The notes below the pieces were generated by a model. That model was given only the letters and a program-made list of their open reading frames with translations, was not told the DNA's origin and did not search any database. Below are positions 22,781 through 30,866 of a stretch of DNA of 38,207 nucleotides, piece by piece. This DNA comes from Phocaeicola_A sp964580305. GTDB lineage: Bacteria; Bacteroidota; Bacteroidia; Bacteroidales; Bacteroidaceae. Location of the stretch: contig CAZOKL010000006.1 of assembly GCA_964580305.1 (NCBI GenBank), forward strand, positions 1 through 38,207, read 5' to 3'. The position numbers and the translations under genes are program-made. Positions within the stretch are counted from its first letter, which is position 1; every line of letters begins with the position of its first letter.

Positions 22781-23488
22781 ATGACAAAGTTGAGTGTAAA
22801 CCTCAATAGGGTGGCCACCTTACGCAACGCCCGAGGTGGCAATAATCCAAACGTTGTGAACGTGGCTTTGACCTGCGAATCGTTCGGTGCCGACGGCATA
22901 ACTGTCCATCCGTACCCTGACGAACGGCACATCCGCCACACTGACGTGTTCGACCTCCGCGGCGTGCTCCACACAGAATTCAACGTAGAAGGCTATCCCA
23001 GCAGCGAATTCATCGACCTGATACTGAAGACCAAGCCCACCCAAGTGACACTTGTGCCCGACCAGCTCACTTCTAATGCCGGATGGAACACGAAAGCACA
23101 TTTCGATTTCCTGACTGAAGTGATTGAAACATTCAAGAAAGCGGGTATCCGCACATCAGTCTTTGTCGGCACTGAGCCGGAAATGCTTGATTATGCAGCC
23201 AAGGCCGGCACCGACCGCGTGGAACTCAACACCGAGCCTTATGCATCACTATATCCAAAAAACAGAGAAGAAGCCGTGTCACCCTTTGTGAAGGCTGCAC
23301 ATCATGCCCGTTCGCTGGGATTAGGACTCAATGCCGGTCATGGTTTTAACCTGGAAAGCCTGACTTATTTTCACCGGCAAATCCCCTGGTTTGACGAAGT
23401 GTCTGTCGGACACGCGCTCATTTGTGACGCACTCTATCTGGGACTGAAATCCACCATCGAAGAATATAAAAAATGCCTCAACTCATGA
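22781..23488 (+). CDS. pdxJ: Pyridoxine 5'-phosphate synthase PdxJ
   Basis: Forms pyridoxine 5'-phosphate from 3-amino-2-oxopropyl phosphate and deoxyxylulose 5-phosphate, the last ring-closing step of the DXP-dependent vitamin B6 route. The 235 residues fit the family. The N-terminus TKLSVNLNRVATLRNARGG is characteristic, followed by GADGITVHPYPDERHIR, TLVPDQ, VELNTEPYA, LNAGHGFN and EVSVGHALI. The frame is open far upstream (to 22142), but that part is antisense to nadK, so the ATG at 22781 is used. It leads an operon in which exbB overlaps its stop. Confidence 0.95.
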   Translation: MTKLSVNLNRVATLRNARGGNNPNVVNVALTCESFGADGITVHPYPDERHIRHTDVFDLRGVLHTEFNVEGYPSSEFIDLILKTKPTQVTLVPDQLTSNAGWNTKAHFDFLTEVIETFKKAGIRTSVFVGTEPEMLDYAAKAGTDRVELNTEPYASLYPKNREEAVSPFVKAAHHARSLGLGLNAGHGFNLESLTYFHRQIPWFDEVSVGHALICDALYLGLKSTIEEYKKCLNS

Positions 23489-24207
23489 ATATAACTTTAA
23501 TTCTGGCACAAGTTGCCCAAGGGGTGACTTCAGCTGTGAGCACAGACAACCCCATTCTGACACCAGTGACCACCGTAGAGCCGGAAATGAATCTTTGGGA
23601 CATGGCCACAAAAGGTGGCTGGATTATGATTGTGCTGGCTGCATTGTCAGTACTGTGTGTTTATGTCTTTTTCGAACGCTGGGCCGTGATTCGCAAAGCC
23701 GAAAAGGAAGACCCTCTTTTCATTGAGCGCATGCGTGACTACATTCAAAGTGGAGAACTGAAATCGGCCATCAACTATTGCCGCATGACAAACACGCCGG
23801 CTTCGCGCATGATTGAAAAAGGCATCATGCGTATCGGACGGCCGGTGGCTGACGTACAGGCAGCCATTGAAAATGCCGGCAACATTGAAGTAGGCCTGCT
23901 GGAACGACGGCTTCCGGTCATCGCCACCGTAGCCGGAGGAGCACCTATGTTGGGCTTCCTGGGCACAGTCACCGGAATGGTGACTTGTTTCTGGGACATG
24001 GCTAATGCCGGCAACAACATAGACATCACATTGCTCTCAAACGGCATCTATGAAGCCATGATTACCACTGTGGGCGGCCTGATTGTGGGCATCCCTTCAC
24101 TCTTTGCCTACAATTATCTTGTGGCAAAAGTCGACACAGTGGTCAACAAGCTGGAGGCCAAGACCCTTGCTTTCATGGATTTGCTCAACGAACCTGTTAG
24201 AGACTGA
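23485..24207 (+). CDS. exbB: MotA/TolQ/ExbB proton channel family protein
   Basis: Inner-membrane proton-channel subunit that, with ExbD, energises TonB. About 240 residues. It has a short N-terminal hydrophobic segment, a first membrane helix near WIMIVLAALSVLCVYVFFE, a cytoplasmic loop, and two later helices with the conserved LGFLGTVTGMV and the AMITTVGGLIVGIPSLFAYN stretch. The start at 23485 overlaps the pdxJ stop as ATGA; an in-frame ATG at 23473 (MPQLMN) would add four residues. The following exbD and tonB genes indicate ExbB rather than TolQ or MotA. Confidence 0.9.
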   Translation: MNITLILAQVAQGVTSAVSTDNPILTPVTTVEPEMNLWDMATKGGWIMIVLAALSVLCVYVFFERWAVIRKAEKEDPLFIERMRDYIQSGELKSAINYCRMTNTPASRMIEKGIMRIGRPVADVQAAIENAGNIEVGLLERRLPVIATVAGGAPMLGFLGTVTGMVTCFWDMANAGNNIDITLLSNGIYEAMITTVGGLIVGIPSLFAYNYLVAKVDTVVNKLEAKTLAFMDLLNEPVRD

Positions 24208-24211
24208 GCCT

Positions 24212-24625
24212 ATGGCATTAAAGCGGAAAACCCATATCGAGGCTGCATTCAGCATGGCTTCAATGACGGACATCATCTTCCTGTTGCTGATTTTCTTCAT
24301 GATTACATCCACAATGGTGTCACCCAATGCCATCAAGGTGCTTCTGCCCCAAGGCAAGCAACAGACTTCAGCCAAACCGCTCACACGGGTCATCATTGAC
24401 AAAGGGCTGAACTATTATGCCGGGTTTGGCAACGAAGCTGAAATGCCTGTCACACTTGATGAACTGCCTGAGTTCTTAAAAGCCTGTGCCGAACGCGAAC
24501 CCAACATGTACGTGGCTCTCTATGCCGACGAATCTGTGCCTTATGGAGAGATTGTCAGAGTGCTGAATATTGCAAATGAAAATCAATATAAAATGGTGCT
24601 GGCAACGCGCCCGCCTGAAAAGTAA
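24212..24625 (+). CDS. exbD: Biopolymer transport protein ExbD
   Basis: Partner of ExbB in the proton-driven TonB motor; 137 residues. It has a short cytoplasmic N-terminus, one membrane helix with the conserved aspartate in SMASMTDIIFLLLIFFMI (about residues 13-30), and a periplasmic domain with MYVALYADESVPYGEIVRVL. The frame is open upstream inside exbB, but MALKRKTHIEA at 24212, four bases after the exbB stop, is the natural start. Confidence 0.92.
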   Translation: MALKRKTHIEAAFSMASMTDIIFLLLIFFMITSTMVSPNAIKVLLPQGKQQTSAKPLTRVIIDKGLNYYAGFGNEAEMPVTLDELPEFLKACAEREPNMYVALYADESVPYGEIVRVLNIANENQYKMVLATRPPEK

Positions 24626-25456
24626 ATGAAGAATAACCGCCTGCAAGGAATTATAGGTACGGTGACAGTCCACCTCATCGTTTTGTTCATCTTGTTTGCC
24701 TTCACCATCAAGGCCAGCAGACAAGAAGGAGAAAGCGGTGTGCCTGTCATGCTGGGCGATGTGGAACTGTCACAAGGCAATGCCGCCCCCTACACGCTGA
24801 CCGAAGTGGATGTGCTTGACGAACCACAACTTGAAATGATTCCTGAGGAAACAGCACCCGAAGAACCATCAGAACAGGACTTGATTACCCAAGACCAGGA
24901 AGAAACCGTGACCTTGAAACCACAGAAGAAAGCTGAAGCCTCCAAGCAAGAAACCAAAAAGCAAACAGAAACACCCGAACACCCGGCCAAGACTCCTGAA
25001 CAGATTGCAGCCGAGAAACTTGCCGCAGAAAGAAAAGCGGCTGCGGAAGAAGCATCCAGGAAGATAGCCGGAGCATTTGGCAAAGGCACAAGTATGGGCA
25101 ACCAAGGCACCAGTTCTTCAGGTAGCGGAATCCAAGGCACCCAGACAGGCAACGGGAGCATCGGAAAATCGGTCGGAGCAGGCGGGATAGGCAGCTGGGA
25201 CTTGAACGGACGTTCGCTTGACGGCTCCCTCCCCATCCCCGTCTATAATGTGCAAGACGAAGGACGCGTCGTGGTGACCATCGTTGTCAATCCGGCAGGA
25301 CGAGTCATCAGCACCAGCATCAACAAACGCACCAACACAGTGAGCACAGCCCTAAGACGGGCAGCCGAAGAAGCAGCACGCAAAGCACGCTTCAATGTCA
25401 CTGACGACATTAACAACCAAACAGGAACAATCACTTACTATTTTAAACTCCGATAG
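24626..25456 (+). CDS. tonB: TonB-like energy transducer
   Basis: Links the ExbBD motor to outer-membrane TonB-dependent transporters. The 276 residues include one N-terminal membrane helix (about 6-24). A long periplasmic linker rich in Glu, Lys, Thr and Ala follows (about 70-145), then a Gly/Ser-rich stretch. The C-terminal domain contains GRVVVTIVVNPAGRVIS and ends ITYYFKLR, as in TonB C-terminal families. The start codon directly follows the exbD stop. Prolines in the linker are fewer than in E. coli TonB. Confidence 0.85.
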   Translation: MKNNRLQGIIGTVTVHLIVLFILFAFTIKASRQEGESGVPVMLGDVELSQGNAAPYTLTEVDVLDEPQLEMIPEETAPEEPSEQDLITQDQEETVTLKPQKKAEASKQETKKQTETPEHPAKTPEQIAAEKLAAERKAAAEEASRKIAGAFGKGTSMGNQGTSSSGSGIQGTQTGNGSIGKSVGAGGIGSWDLNGRSLDGSLPIPVYNVQDEGRVVVTIVVNPAGRVISTSINKRTNTVSTALRRAAEEAARKARFNVTDDINNQTGTITYYFKLR

Positions 25457-25458
25457 TT

Positions 25459-26010
25459 ATGAAAAACATTTATCTCTTTTTAGCTGAAGGCTTTGAGGAA
25501 GTCGAAGCCCTGTCCGTGGTCGACATCGCACGTCGTGCCGGTTTAGCCATCCAAACAGTGTCCGTAACAGGACAGGAAACTGTCACCGGAGCACATGGAG
25601 TGCCCGTGAAGGCTGATATGCTTTTTGATGCAGCAACCATCGAACGCGAAGGTGCAATGCTGGTTCTCCCCGGCGGGCTGCCCGGTGCAACCAACCTTGC
25701 GGCCCACGAAGGTTTGCGTGAAATCATCCTTAACTTCAGCGCTGCCGGACGTCCCCTGTCTGCCATCTGCGCCGCCCCCATGGTCTATGGTCAATTAGGC
25801 ATACTGAAAGATAAGAATGCCACCTGCTATCCGGGCTTTGAGAAATATCTGGAAGGAGCACACACAACAGGAGCCATGGTGGAGCAAGATGCCAACTTCA
25901 TCACCGGCAAAGGGCCGGGTGCAGCCTTCGATTTCGGATTTGCCATTGTCACCAAACTCGCCGGCAAAGAAAAAGCCGATGAAGTCAAAGCCGGAATGTT
26001 GCTCGCATGA
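25459..26010 (+). CDS. DJ-1/PfpI (ThiJ/YajL) family protein
   Basis: DJ-1-like protein of 183 residues, cytoplasmic. The nucleophile-elbow cysteine is C104 in AICAAPMVYG, and the conserved N-terminal acidic residue lies in AEGFEEVEAL. VLPGGLPGATNL and ITGKGPGAAFDFG complete the family pattern. Relatives act as glyoxalase or deglycase, chaperone, or oxidative-stress proteins; which applies here cannot be read. It starts 2 bp after tonB, and ispD overlaps its stop, so it is expressed with the operon. Confidence 0.88.
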   Translation: MKNIYLFLAEGFEEVEALSVVDIARRAGLAIQTVSVTGQETVTGAHGVPVKADMLFDAATIEREGAMLVLPGGLPGATNLAAHEGLREIILNFSAAGRPLSAICAAPMVYGQLGILKDKNATCYPGFEKYLEGAHTTGAMVEQDANFITGKGPGAAFDFGFAIVTKLAGKEKADEVKAGMLLA

Positions 26011-26678
26011 AAAAATATGTTGTCATTGTGGCCGGAGGCAAAGGGCTCCGCATGGGAACCGACATCCCCAAGCAGTTTCTTCCCATCGGGGGGAAACCGG
26101 TGCTGATGCACACCATTGAAGCCTTCCATGCCTATGACACAGGAATGAATATAATTGTGGTACTGCCTGTTGACCAACAGAACTATTGGCACGAGCTGTG
26201 CCACAATTATATGTTCAACGTCCCCCATCGCATAGCAGACGGAGGAAATACCCGCTTTCATTCGGTGAAAAACGGACTGGCTCTGGTGGACGGTGAAGGC
26301 ATTGTGGGCATACATGACGGGGTGCGCCCGTTTGTCTCCCAAGAAGTCATCGCAGCATGCTATCGGGAAGCGGCTGTGCACGGAGCCGTCATCCCCGTGA
26401 CTGACGTTGTGGAAACCCTCAGACAACTACATGCCCACGACAGCGTGACCGTGGACCGCATGGCTTATAAACTCGTACAAACCCCACAGGTGTTTGATGC
26501 AACCCTTCTGAAGAAGGCCTATCAACAACCCTATTCCACAGCGTTCACTGACGACGCGTCGGTGGTGGAAGCCGCAGGCACTCCCGTGACACTGGTGCCG
26601 GGCAATCGCGAGAATATTAAAATAACAACACCTTTTGACATAAAAGTAGCAGAAGCATTGACAGGATGTTCGATTTAA
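26007..26678 (+). CDS. ispD: 2-C-methyl-D-erythritol 4-phosphate cytidylyltransferase
   Basis: Couples CTP to methylerythritol 4-phosphate in the MEP isoprenoid pathway. 223 residues. The nucleotide-binding N-terminus VIVAGGKGLRMGTDIPKQF is at residues 6-24, HDGVRPFVS near 105-113, VTDVVETLR near 132, and QTPQVFD near 153. The ATG overlaps the DJ-1 stop (ATGA, 26007-26010), and its own end overlaps recG by 13 bp. Confidence 0.95.
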   Translation: MKKYVVIVAGGKGLRMGTDIPKQFLPIGGKPVLMHTIEAFHAYDTGMNIIVVLPVDQQNYWHELCHNYMFNVPHRIADGGNTRFHSVKNGLALVDGEGIVGIHDGVRPFVSQEVIAACYREAAVHGAVIPVTDVVETLRQLHAHDSVTVDRMAYKLVQTPQVFDATLLKKAYQQPYSTAFTDDASVVEAAGTPVTLVPGNRENIKITTPFDIKVAEALTGCSI

Positions 26679-28762
26679 GGTCACGCGATATCACATACTT
26701 GCCCGGGGTGGGGCCTCAACGGGCTGCCGTTCTGAATAAAGAACTGTCTGTCTGCTCCATGCATGACCTGCTTTACTATTTTCCTTATAAATATGTCGAC
26801 CGAAGCCGTTTGTACTACATACACGAAATAGACGGCAACATGCCTTACATCCAGCTGAAAGGTGAAATACTCAGCTTCGAAACTTTCGGCGAGGGACGGC
26901 AACGCAGGCTTGTCGCCCACTTCTCCGACGGCACAGGAGTGGTGGACCTCGTATGGTTTCAAGGCATCAAATATCTGACGGGGCGATACAAACCCCACAC
27001 AACATACATCATCTTTGGCAAACCGACCGTCTTCAACGGACGCATCAACATCGCCCATCCCGACATCGACCCGGCAGAAGGACTGGTGCTCTCCAACATG
27101 GGGCTCCAACCATACTACAACACGACCGAGCGCATGAAACGCAGCGGGCTGAACTCACATGCCCTGGGAAAACTGACAGCCAACCTGCTCGCCTTGCTGA
27201 AAGAGCCTTTGCCGGAAACTTTGCCCGAATGGCTCGTCAAACAACATCAACTGATGCCGCTCGATGAGGCGTTGCGCACCATCCACTTTCCGCACACACC
27301 CGAATCACTCCGCCGGGCACAATATCGCCTGAAGTTTGAAGAGCTCTTCTACGTGCAACTGAACATCCTCCGCTATGCCAAAGACCGCGCACGCAAATAC
27401 AACGGCTTCGTGTTCAACCGTGTGGGCGACATATTCAACACGTTCTACAACAAGCATCTGCCCTTTGAACTCACAGGAGCACAAAAACGCGTCATCAAAG
27501 AAATAAGACGCGACATGGGCAGCGGGCAGCAGATGAACCGCCTGCTGCAAGGCGACGTGGGCAGCGGCAAGACACTCGTTGCCCTGATGAGCATGCTCAT
27601 CGCATTGGACAACGGCTACCAGACATGTTTGATGGCTCCGACCGAAATCCTCGCCTCACAGCACCATGAAACCATACGCAAGCTGCTGAGCTCGATGCCC
27701 GTGAGGGTGGAACTGCTGACCGGCTCCATAAAAGGCAAGAAGCGCGAAGCCATCCTGCGCTCGCTGACTCTGGGCGAGACGCACATCCTCATCGGCACAC
27801 ATGCCGTGCTCGAAGATACGGTCCACTTCTCAGCCCTGGGCATGGTTGTCATTGACGAGCAGCACCGCTTCGGTGTGGCACAAAGGGCCAAACTGTGGAG
27901 CAAAAACACCCGGCCGCCCCATGTGTTAGTGATGACGGCCACCCCCATCCCGCGCACACTGGCCATGACGCTCTATGGAGACCTCGACGTCTCTGTCATT
28001 GACGAACTCCCGCCAGGACGGAAACCCATCCAGACCATACACCAGTTTGACAACCGCAGGGCAAGCCTCTACAATTCCATCCGCAAGCAAATCCAGGAAG
28101 GACGCCAGGTATACATCGTCTACCCGCTCATCCAGGAAAGCGAAAAGATGGACATCAAGAATCTGGAAGAAGGCTACGAGCACATCTGTGCCGAGTTTCC
28201 CGAATATAAAGTCAGCAAGGTGCACGGAAAGATGCGGCCGGCAGACAAAGAAGAGGAAATGCAGCGCTTCGTCACCGGCAAGACACAAATCATGGTGGCC
28301 ACAACGGTGATTGAAGTTGGTGTCAATGTGCCCAATGCATCGGTCATGGTCATTGAAAACGCCGAGCGCTTCGGCCTCTCACAACTCCACCAGCTGCGGG
28401 GCCGTGTGGGCCGGGGGGCCGACCAGTCATACTGCATCCTCGTCACCGGCTACAAGCTCAGCGAAGACACGCGCAAGCGCATCGAAATCATGGTCAATTC
28501 AAATGATGGATTTGAAATTGCCGAAGCAGACCTGAAACTGCGCGGCCCCGGCGATTTGGAAGGAACCCAGCAAAGTGGCATCGCTTTTGATTTGCGCATC
28601 GCAGACATTGCCCGCGACGGCCAACTCCTGCAATATGTCCGTGAAATTGCCCAGGCCATTGTTGACAGCGACCCAACTGAAAGCAATCCTCAAAACGCCA
28701 TTCTGTGGACGCAACTGAAAGCCCTCCGGAAGACCAACATCAACTGGTCTGCCATTTCATGA
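26666..28762 (+). CDS. recG: ATP-dependent DNA helicase RecG
   Basis: Branched-DNA helicase that reverses stalled forks and processes recombination junctions. 698 residues, normal length. An N-terminal wedge/OB region with YLPGVGPQRAAVL precedes the helicase core: Walker A GDVGSGKT near 296-303, VVIDEQHRFG near 394, MTATPIPRTLAMT near 417, and TTVIEVGVNVPNAS with QLRGRVGRG in the second RecA-like lobe. DLKLRGPGDLEGTQQSG near the end is characteristic of RecG. Last complete gene of the pdxJ operon. Confidence 0.96.
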   Translation: MFDLRSRDITYLPGVGPQRAAVLNKELSVCSMHDLLYYFPYKYVDRSRLYYIHEIDGNMPYIQLKGEILSFETFGEGRQRRLVAHFSDGTGVVDLVWFQGIKYLTGRYKPHTTYIIFGKPTVFNGRINIAHPDIDPAEGLVLSNMGLQPYYNTTERMKRSGLNSHALGKLTANLLALLKEPLPETLPEWLVKQHQLMPLDEALRTIHFPHTPESLRRAQYRLKFEELFYVQLNILRYAKDRARKYNGFVFNRVGDIFNTFYNKHLPFELTGAQKRVIKEIRRDMGSGQQMNRLLQGDVGSGKTLVALMSMLIALDNGYQTCLMAPTEILASQHHETIRKLLSSMPVRVELLTGSIKGKKREAILRSLTLGETHILIGTHAVLEDTVHFSALGMVVIDEQHRFGVAQRAKLWSKNTRPPHVLVMTATPIPRTLAMTLYGDLDVSVIDELPPGRKPIQTIHQFDNRRASLYNSIRKQIQEGRQVYIVYPLIQESEKMDIKNLEEGYEHICAEFPEYKVSKVHGKMRPADKEEEMQRFVTGKTQIMVATTVIEVGVNVPNASVMVIENAERFGLSQLHQLRGRVGRGADQSYCILVTGYKLSEDTRKRIEIMVNSNDGFEIAEADLKLRGPGDLEGTQQSGIAFDLRIADIARDGQLLQYVREIAQAIVDSDPTESNPQNAILWTQLKALRKTNINWSAIS

Positions 28763-28847
28763 CCGACATTGCTTTCCTTTTTGCCGGACCAGTTTCCAAA
28801 ATATCTTACAAAGCTGTTTTTTATGCCTTTTGCGGCCGATTTTTAGG
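28758..28847 (+). CDS. Possible start of an unknown gene running into an assembly gap
   Basis: An ATG overlaps the recG stop in the ATGA pattern used elsewhere in this operon. The frame stays open for 30 codons up to the N run, beginning MTDIAFLFAGPVSKISY. There is no family signature, and 30 codons may be open by chance. Confidence 0.2.
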
Positions 28848-28947
28848 NNNNNNNNNNNNNNNNNNNNNNNNNNNNNNNNNNNNNNNNNNNNNNNNNNNNN
28901 NNNNNNNNNNNNNNNNNNNNNNNNNNNNNNNNNNNNNNNNNNNNNNN
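28848..28947. other. Assembly gap (100 N) between recG and the PUR-alpha-like gene
   Basis: Exactly 100 N, real length unknown. A perfect GC-rich hairpin (28971-28989) lies just to the right and may have hindered assembly. Confidence 0.97.
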
Positions 28948-28970
28948 TCTTCCATCACATCAGGGCTTCA

Positions 28971-28989
28971 CCGCTTCCGGCGGAAGCGG
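28971..28989. repeat. GC-rich 8-3-8 inverted repeat downstream of the PUR-alpha-like gene
   Basis: CCGCTTCC-ggc-GGAAGCGG is a perfect stem. There is no T-run on either side, so it is not a standard intrinsic terminator, although it lies 21 bp beyond the stop of the minus-strand gene and could act as one with help. Confidence 0.5.
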
Positions 28990-29009
28990 AAGATTCAGAT
29001 GCGTTTGCA

Positions 29010-29384
29010 CTACTCAAAATCTATGTCCAACTTGATTTCATCACGAAGGGCAGCATCCTTCCCCAAATTATCGGCATCAGCAACCAAGGGCTGTGCACCG
29101 GAAGCGCTTTGCTGATGGGCCATGAAGTCCATGACTTCACCCAGGCCTCGGATAAATTTCTCAAAATCCTCTTTATACAAAAATATCTTGTGCTTCTCAA
29201 AACTGACTTGCAAATCTTCTTCTCCCGACACGACTTTCTTGCTTTCTGTAATCGCAAGAAACATTTCACCTTTCCGGTTCTTCTTCACATCTAAATAGTA
29301 AATACGTTTTCCTGCCTTAATTGCCTTTGAAAAAACGATTTCTTTGTCTGCATAAACAGCATTTTCCTTCTTTGACTTTTCCAT
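29010..29384 (-). CDS. PUR-alpha-like DNA/RNA-binding protein (DUF3276)
   Basis: Small protein of 124 residues resembling the PUR family of single-stranded nucleic-acid-binding proteins that is widespread in Bacteroidota and related to Borrelia BpuR. Recognisable segments are KAGKRIYYLDVKKNRKGEMF, LAITESKKV and FEKHKIFLYKEDFEKF. The C-terminal quarter is acidic and probably disordered. Expected role: binding RNA or DNA, perhaps as a post-transcriptional regulator; no target can be inferred. It has its own promoter with both elements. Confidence 0.8.
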   Translation of the reverse strand: MEKSKKENAVYADKEIVFSKAIKAGKRIYYLDVKKNRKGEMFLAITESKKVVSGEEDLQVSFEKHKIFLYKEDFEKFIRGLGEVMDFMAHQQSASGAQPLVADADNLGKDAALRDEIKLDIDFE

Positions 29385-29413
29385 AATTTAATCAACATGA
29401 CAAAATGTTGCAT

Positions 29414-29445
29414 CAAAGATGGGTAATTTATTTTGAATATACAAA
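29414..29445 (-). promoter_or_regulatory. Promoter of the PUR-alpha-like gene
   Basis: Minus-strand TTTG (plus CAAA, 29442-29445), a 20-bp spacer and CATCTTTG (plus CAAAGATG, 29414-29421), one base off TAnnTTTG. About 30 bases before the start codon. Confidence 0.6.
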
Positions 29446-29579
29446 TCATCCATCCAAAAAGATAAATCTTTATTGCCTGCACCCATGTCAACAACAGACG
29501 AATGCGCGTCACCGCCAAACAGCCTAATCAGAATCCGCCTCGCGTGATTTCTCTCACATGAATGCATTTGTGCCAAACG

Positions 29580-29619
29580 AAAAAAAGAGAGCTGTCCCAA
29601 ACCTGTTTTGAGACAGCTC
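29580..29619 (-). terminator. Terminator of the perR-rubrerythrin unit
   Basis: Minus-strand RNA: GAGCUGUCUCAAA, loop acagg, UUUGGGACAGCUC, then a U-run. The 13-bp stem contains one U-G pair that would be a C-A mismatch on the other strand, so the direction is minus. It lies about 30 bp after the rubrerythrin stop. Confidence 0.85.
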
Positions 29620-29651
29620 CTCCTTACATTCAAATGCACAAGAAACTTTGC

Positions 29652-30206
29652 TTATTTCTTGAAATATCTGTTATACAGACCTTCAAAGCCTCTGCCGTGA
29701 CGGGCCTCGTCACGAGCCATTTCATGAACCGTGTCATGGATGGCATCCAAATTCAGTTCTTTTGCACGTTTGGCAATGCGGGTCTTGTCTTCACAAGCGC
29801 TGCTTTCTGCGTTCATACGTTTCTCCAGATTGGTTTTCGTATCCCAAACACAGTCACCAAGCAACTCTGCAAATTTGGAAGCATGCTCAGCCTCCTCCCA
29901 CGCATAGCGCTTAAATGCTTCGGCAATTTCAGGATAGCCTTCGCGGTCAGCCTGGCGGCTCATGGCCAGATACATGCCAACTTCTGTGCATTCGCCCATA
30001 AAGTGATTGTTCAGGTCTTTAATCATTTCCTCATCGCAACCTTTAGCCACACCAATGGTGTGTTCTGCAACAAACTCCAAAGATGCTTCACTTATTTCTT
30101 TGAACTTGGATGCCGGGGCTTTACACATCGGACATTTTTCAGGAGCGTTCTCACCTTCATAAATGTAGCCACATACAGTACAGATAAATTTTTTCATAAT
30201 CGTCAT
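29652..30206 (-). CDS. Reverse rubrerythrin (N-terminal rubredoxin, C-terminal diiron domain)
   Basis: Peroxide- or oxygen-reducing protein of anaerobes. Unlike classical rubrerythrin, the rubredoxin-type [Fe(SCys)4] domain comes first (C9-x2-C12 and C25-x2-C28 in FICTVCGY and CPMCKAP). The ferritin-like four-helix domain follows, with diiron ligands in GECTEVGMYL, WEEAEHASKF and DEARHGRGFE. 184 residues from the ATG at 30206; a second in-frame ATG at 30197 (MKKFICTVCGY) may be the true start. It is 30 bp downstream of perR on the same strand and shares a terminator, which fits PerR-controlled peroxide defence. Confidence 0.9.
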   Translation of the reverse strand: MTIMKKFICTVCGYIYEGENAPEKCPMCKAPASKFKEISEASLEFVAEHTIGVAKGCDEEMIKDLNNHFMGECTEVGMYLAMSRQADREGYPEIAEAFKRYAWEEAEHASKFAELLGDCVWDTKTNLEKRMNAESSACEDKTRIAKRAKELNLDAIHDTVHEMARDEARHGRGFEGLYNRYFKK

Positions 30207-30236
30207 TTTTTAATAAGTTAGTCAATAAAATATCTT

Positions 30237-30656
30237 TTATATAATCGTTTTACATTGTTTGCATATCCCTTTAAAGTATTGATGGACTTCCGTAATTTCA
30301 TGACCGTCAACCATTGTTCCCTTTAACTCATCTTCTTTGTTCTGAAGTGACATATCATATATCCTACCACACTTTTTGCATAAGAAATGAGCATGTGCAC
30401 TTGTGTCTCCGTCAAAGCATGCGTTATGTTCATCTATGGTCAACATCCTGACTGCTCCGTGCTCCACAAACAACTTTAAAGTATTATAAATCGTAGTCCG
30501 TGAAAGAGTCGGGAATTTTGGACTCAACGCATTATAAATGACATCCACGCTCGGATGCGTGAAATGGGTCATCAAATAATCCATGATAGCCATACGCTGA
30601 ACTGAAGGCTTTACTTCATGTTTTATCAACTTATCATAGGCAGCTGTTGAATTCAT
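30237..30656 (-). CDS. perR: PerR-type Fur-family peroxide regulator
   Basis: Metal-dependent repressor sensing peroxide by oxidation of iron-binding histidines. 139 residues. Winged-helix region with SVQRMAIMDYL and SRTTIYNTLKLF. The five regulatory-site ligands of B. subtilis PerR (H37, D85, H91, H93, D104) have counterparts here at H34, D82, H88, H90 and D101, a constant offset of three. The aspartate at D101 favours PerR over Fur. Structural zinc cysteines are C93/C96 and C132/C135. A PerR-box-like operator lies in its own leader, predicting autoregulation together with the rubrerythrin gene. Confidence 0.9.
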   Translation of the reverse strand: MNSTAAYDKLIKHEVKPSVQRMAIMDYLMTHFTHPSVDVIYNALSPKFPTLSRTTIYNTLKLFVEHGAVRMLTIDEHNACFDGDTSAHAHFLCKKCGRIYDMSLQNKEDELKGTMVDGHEITEVHQYFKGICKQCKTII

Positions 30657-30666
30657 CTTTTCAGTA

Positions 30667-30681
30667 TTGTAATTATTACAT
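30667..30681. promoter_or_regulatory. PerR-box-like operator in the perR leader
   Basis: TTGTAATTATTACAT contains a perfect 6-1-6 inverted repeat (TGTAAT-t-ATTACA). It agrees with the 7-1-7 PerR consensus TTATAATnATTATAA at most positions. It lies 10 bases before the perR start codon and just downstream of the predicted transcription start. Confidence 0.65.
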
Positions 30682-30695
30682 TTTCGTTTTCACTG

Positions 30696-30727
30696 CAAAA
30701 GTATAATAATTTCCCATTATGTACAAG
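30696..30727 (-). promoter_or_regulatory. Promoter of perR-rubrerythrin
   Basis: Minus-strand CTTG (plus CAAG, 30724-30727), a 20-bp spacer, then TACTTTTG (plus CAAAAGTA, 30696-30703), a full TAnnTTTG match. Confidence 0.6.
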
Positions 30728-30835
30728 TGGCCCAACCTCCTTTTTGCATATTTTAACCTGGTGTTTTTATCACTTTATATCATAACCTCCTTACACATCA
30801 TGAGACTTCAAGATTAGCTTTCACATGAATCTTTT

Positions 30836-30843
30836 TATCTTTG
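30836..30843 (+). promoter_or_regulatory. Promoter -7 element of nadE
   Basis: TATCTTTG, full match to TAnnTTTG, 23 bases before the ATG at 30867. No good -33 element. A short direct repeat AACCTCCTT (30734-30742 and 30784-30792) lies upstream, meaning unknown. Confidence 0.5.
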
Positions 30844-30866
30844 CAAACTAAAAGTAGGAATACGCT

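Noticed and set aside
29388..29639. 83-codon minus-strand frame between the PUR-alpha-like gene and rubrerythrin
   Set aside because: It starts beyond the rubrerythrin terminator, overlaps it and the PUR-alpha promoter, and shows no family signature.
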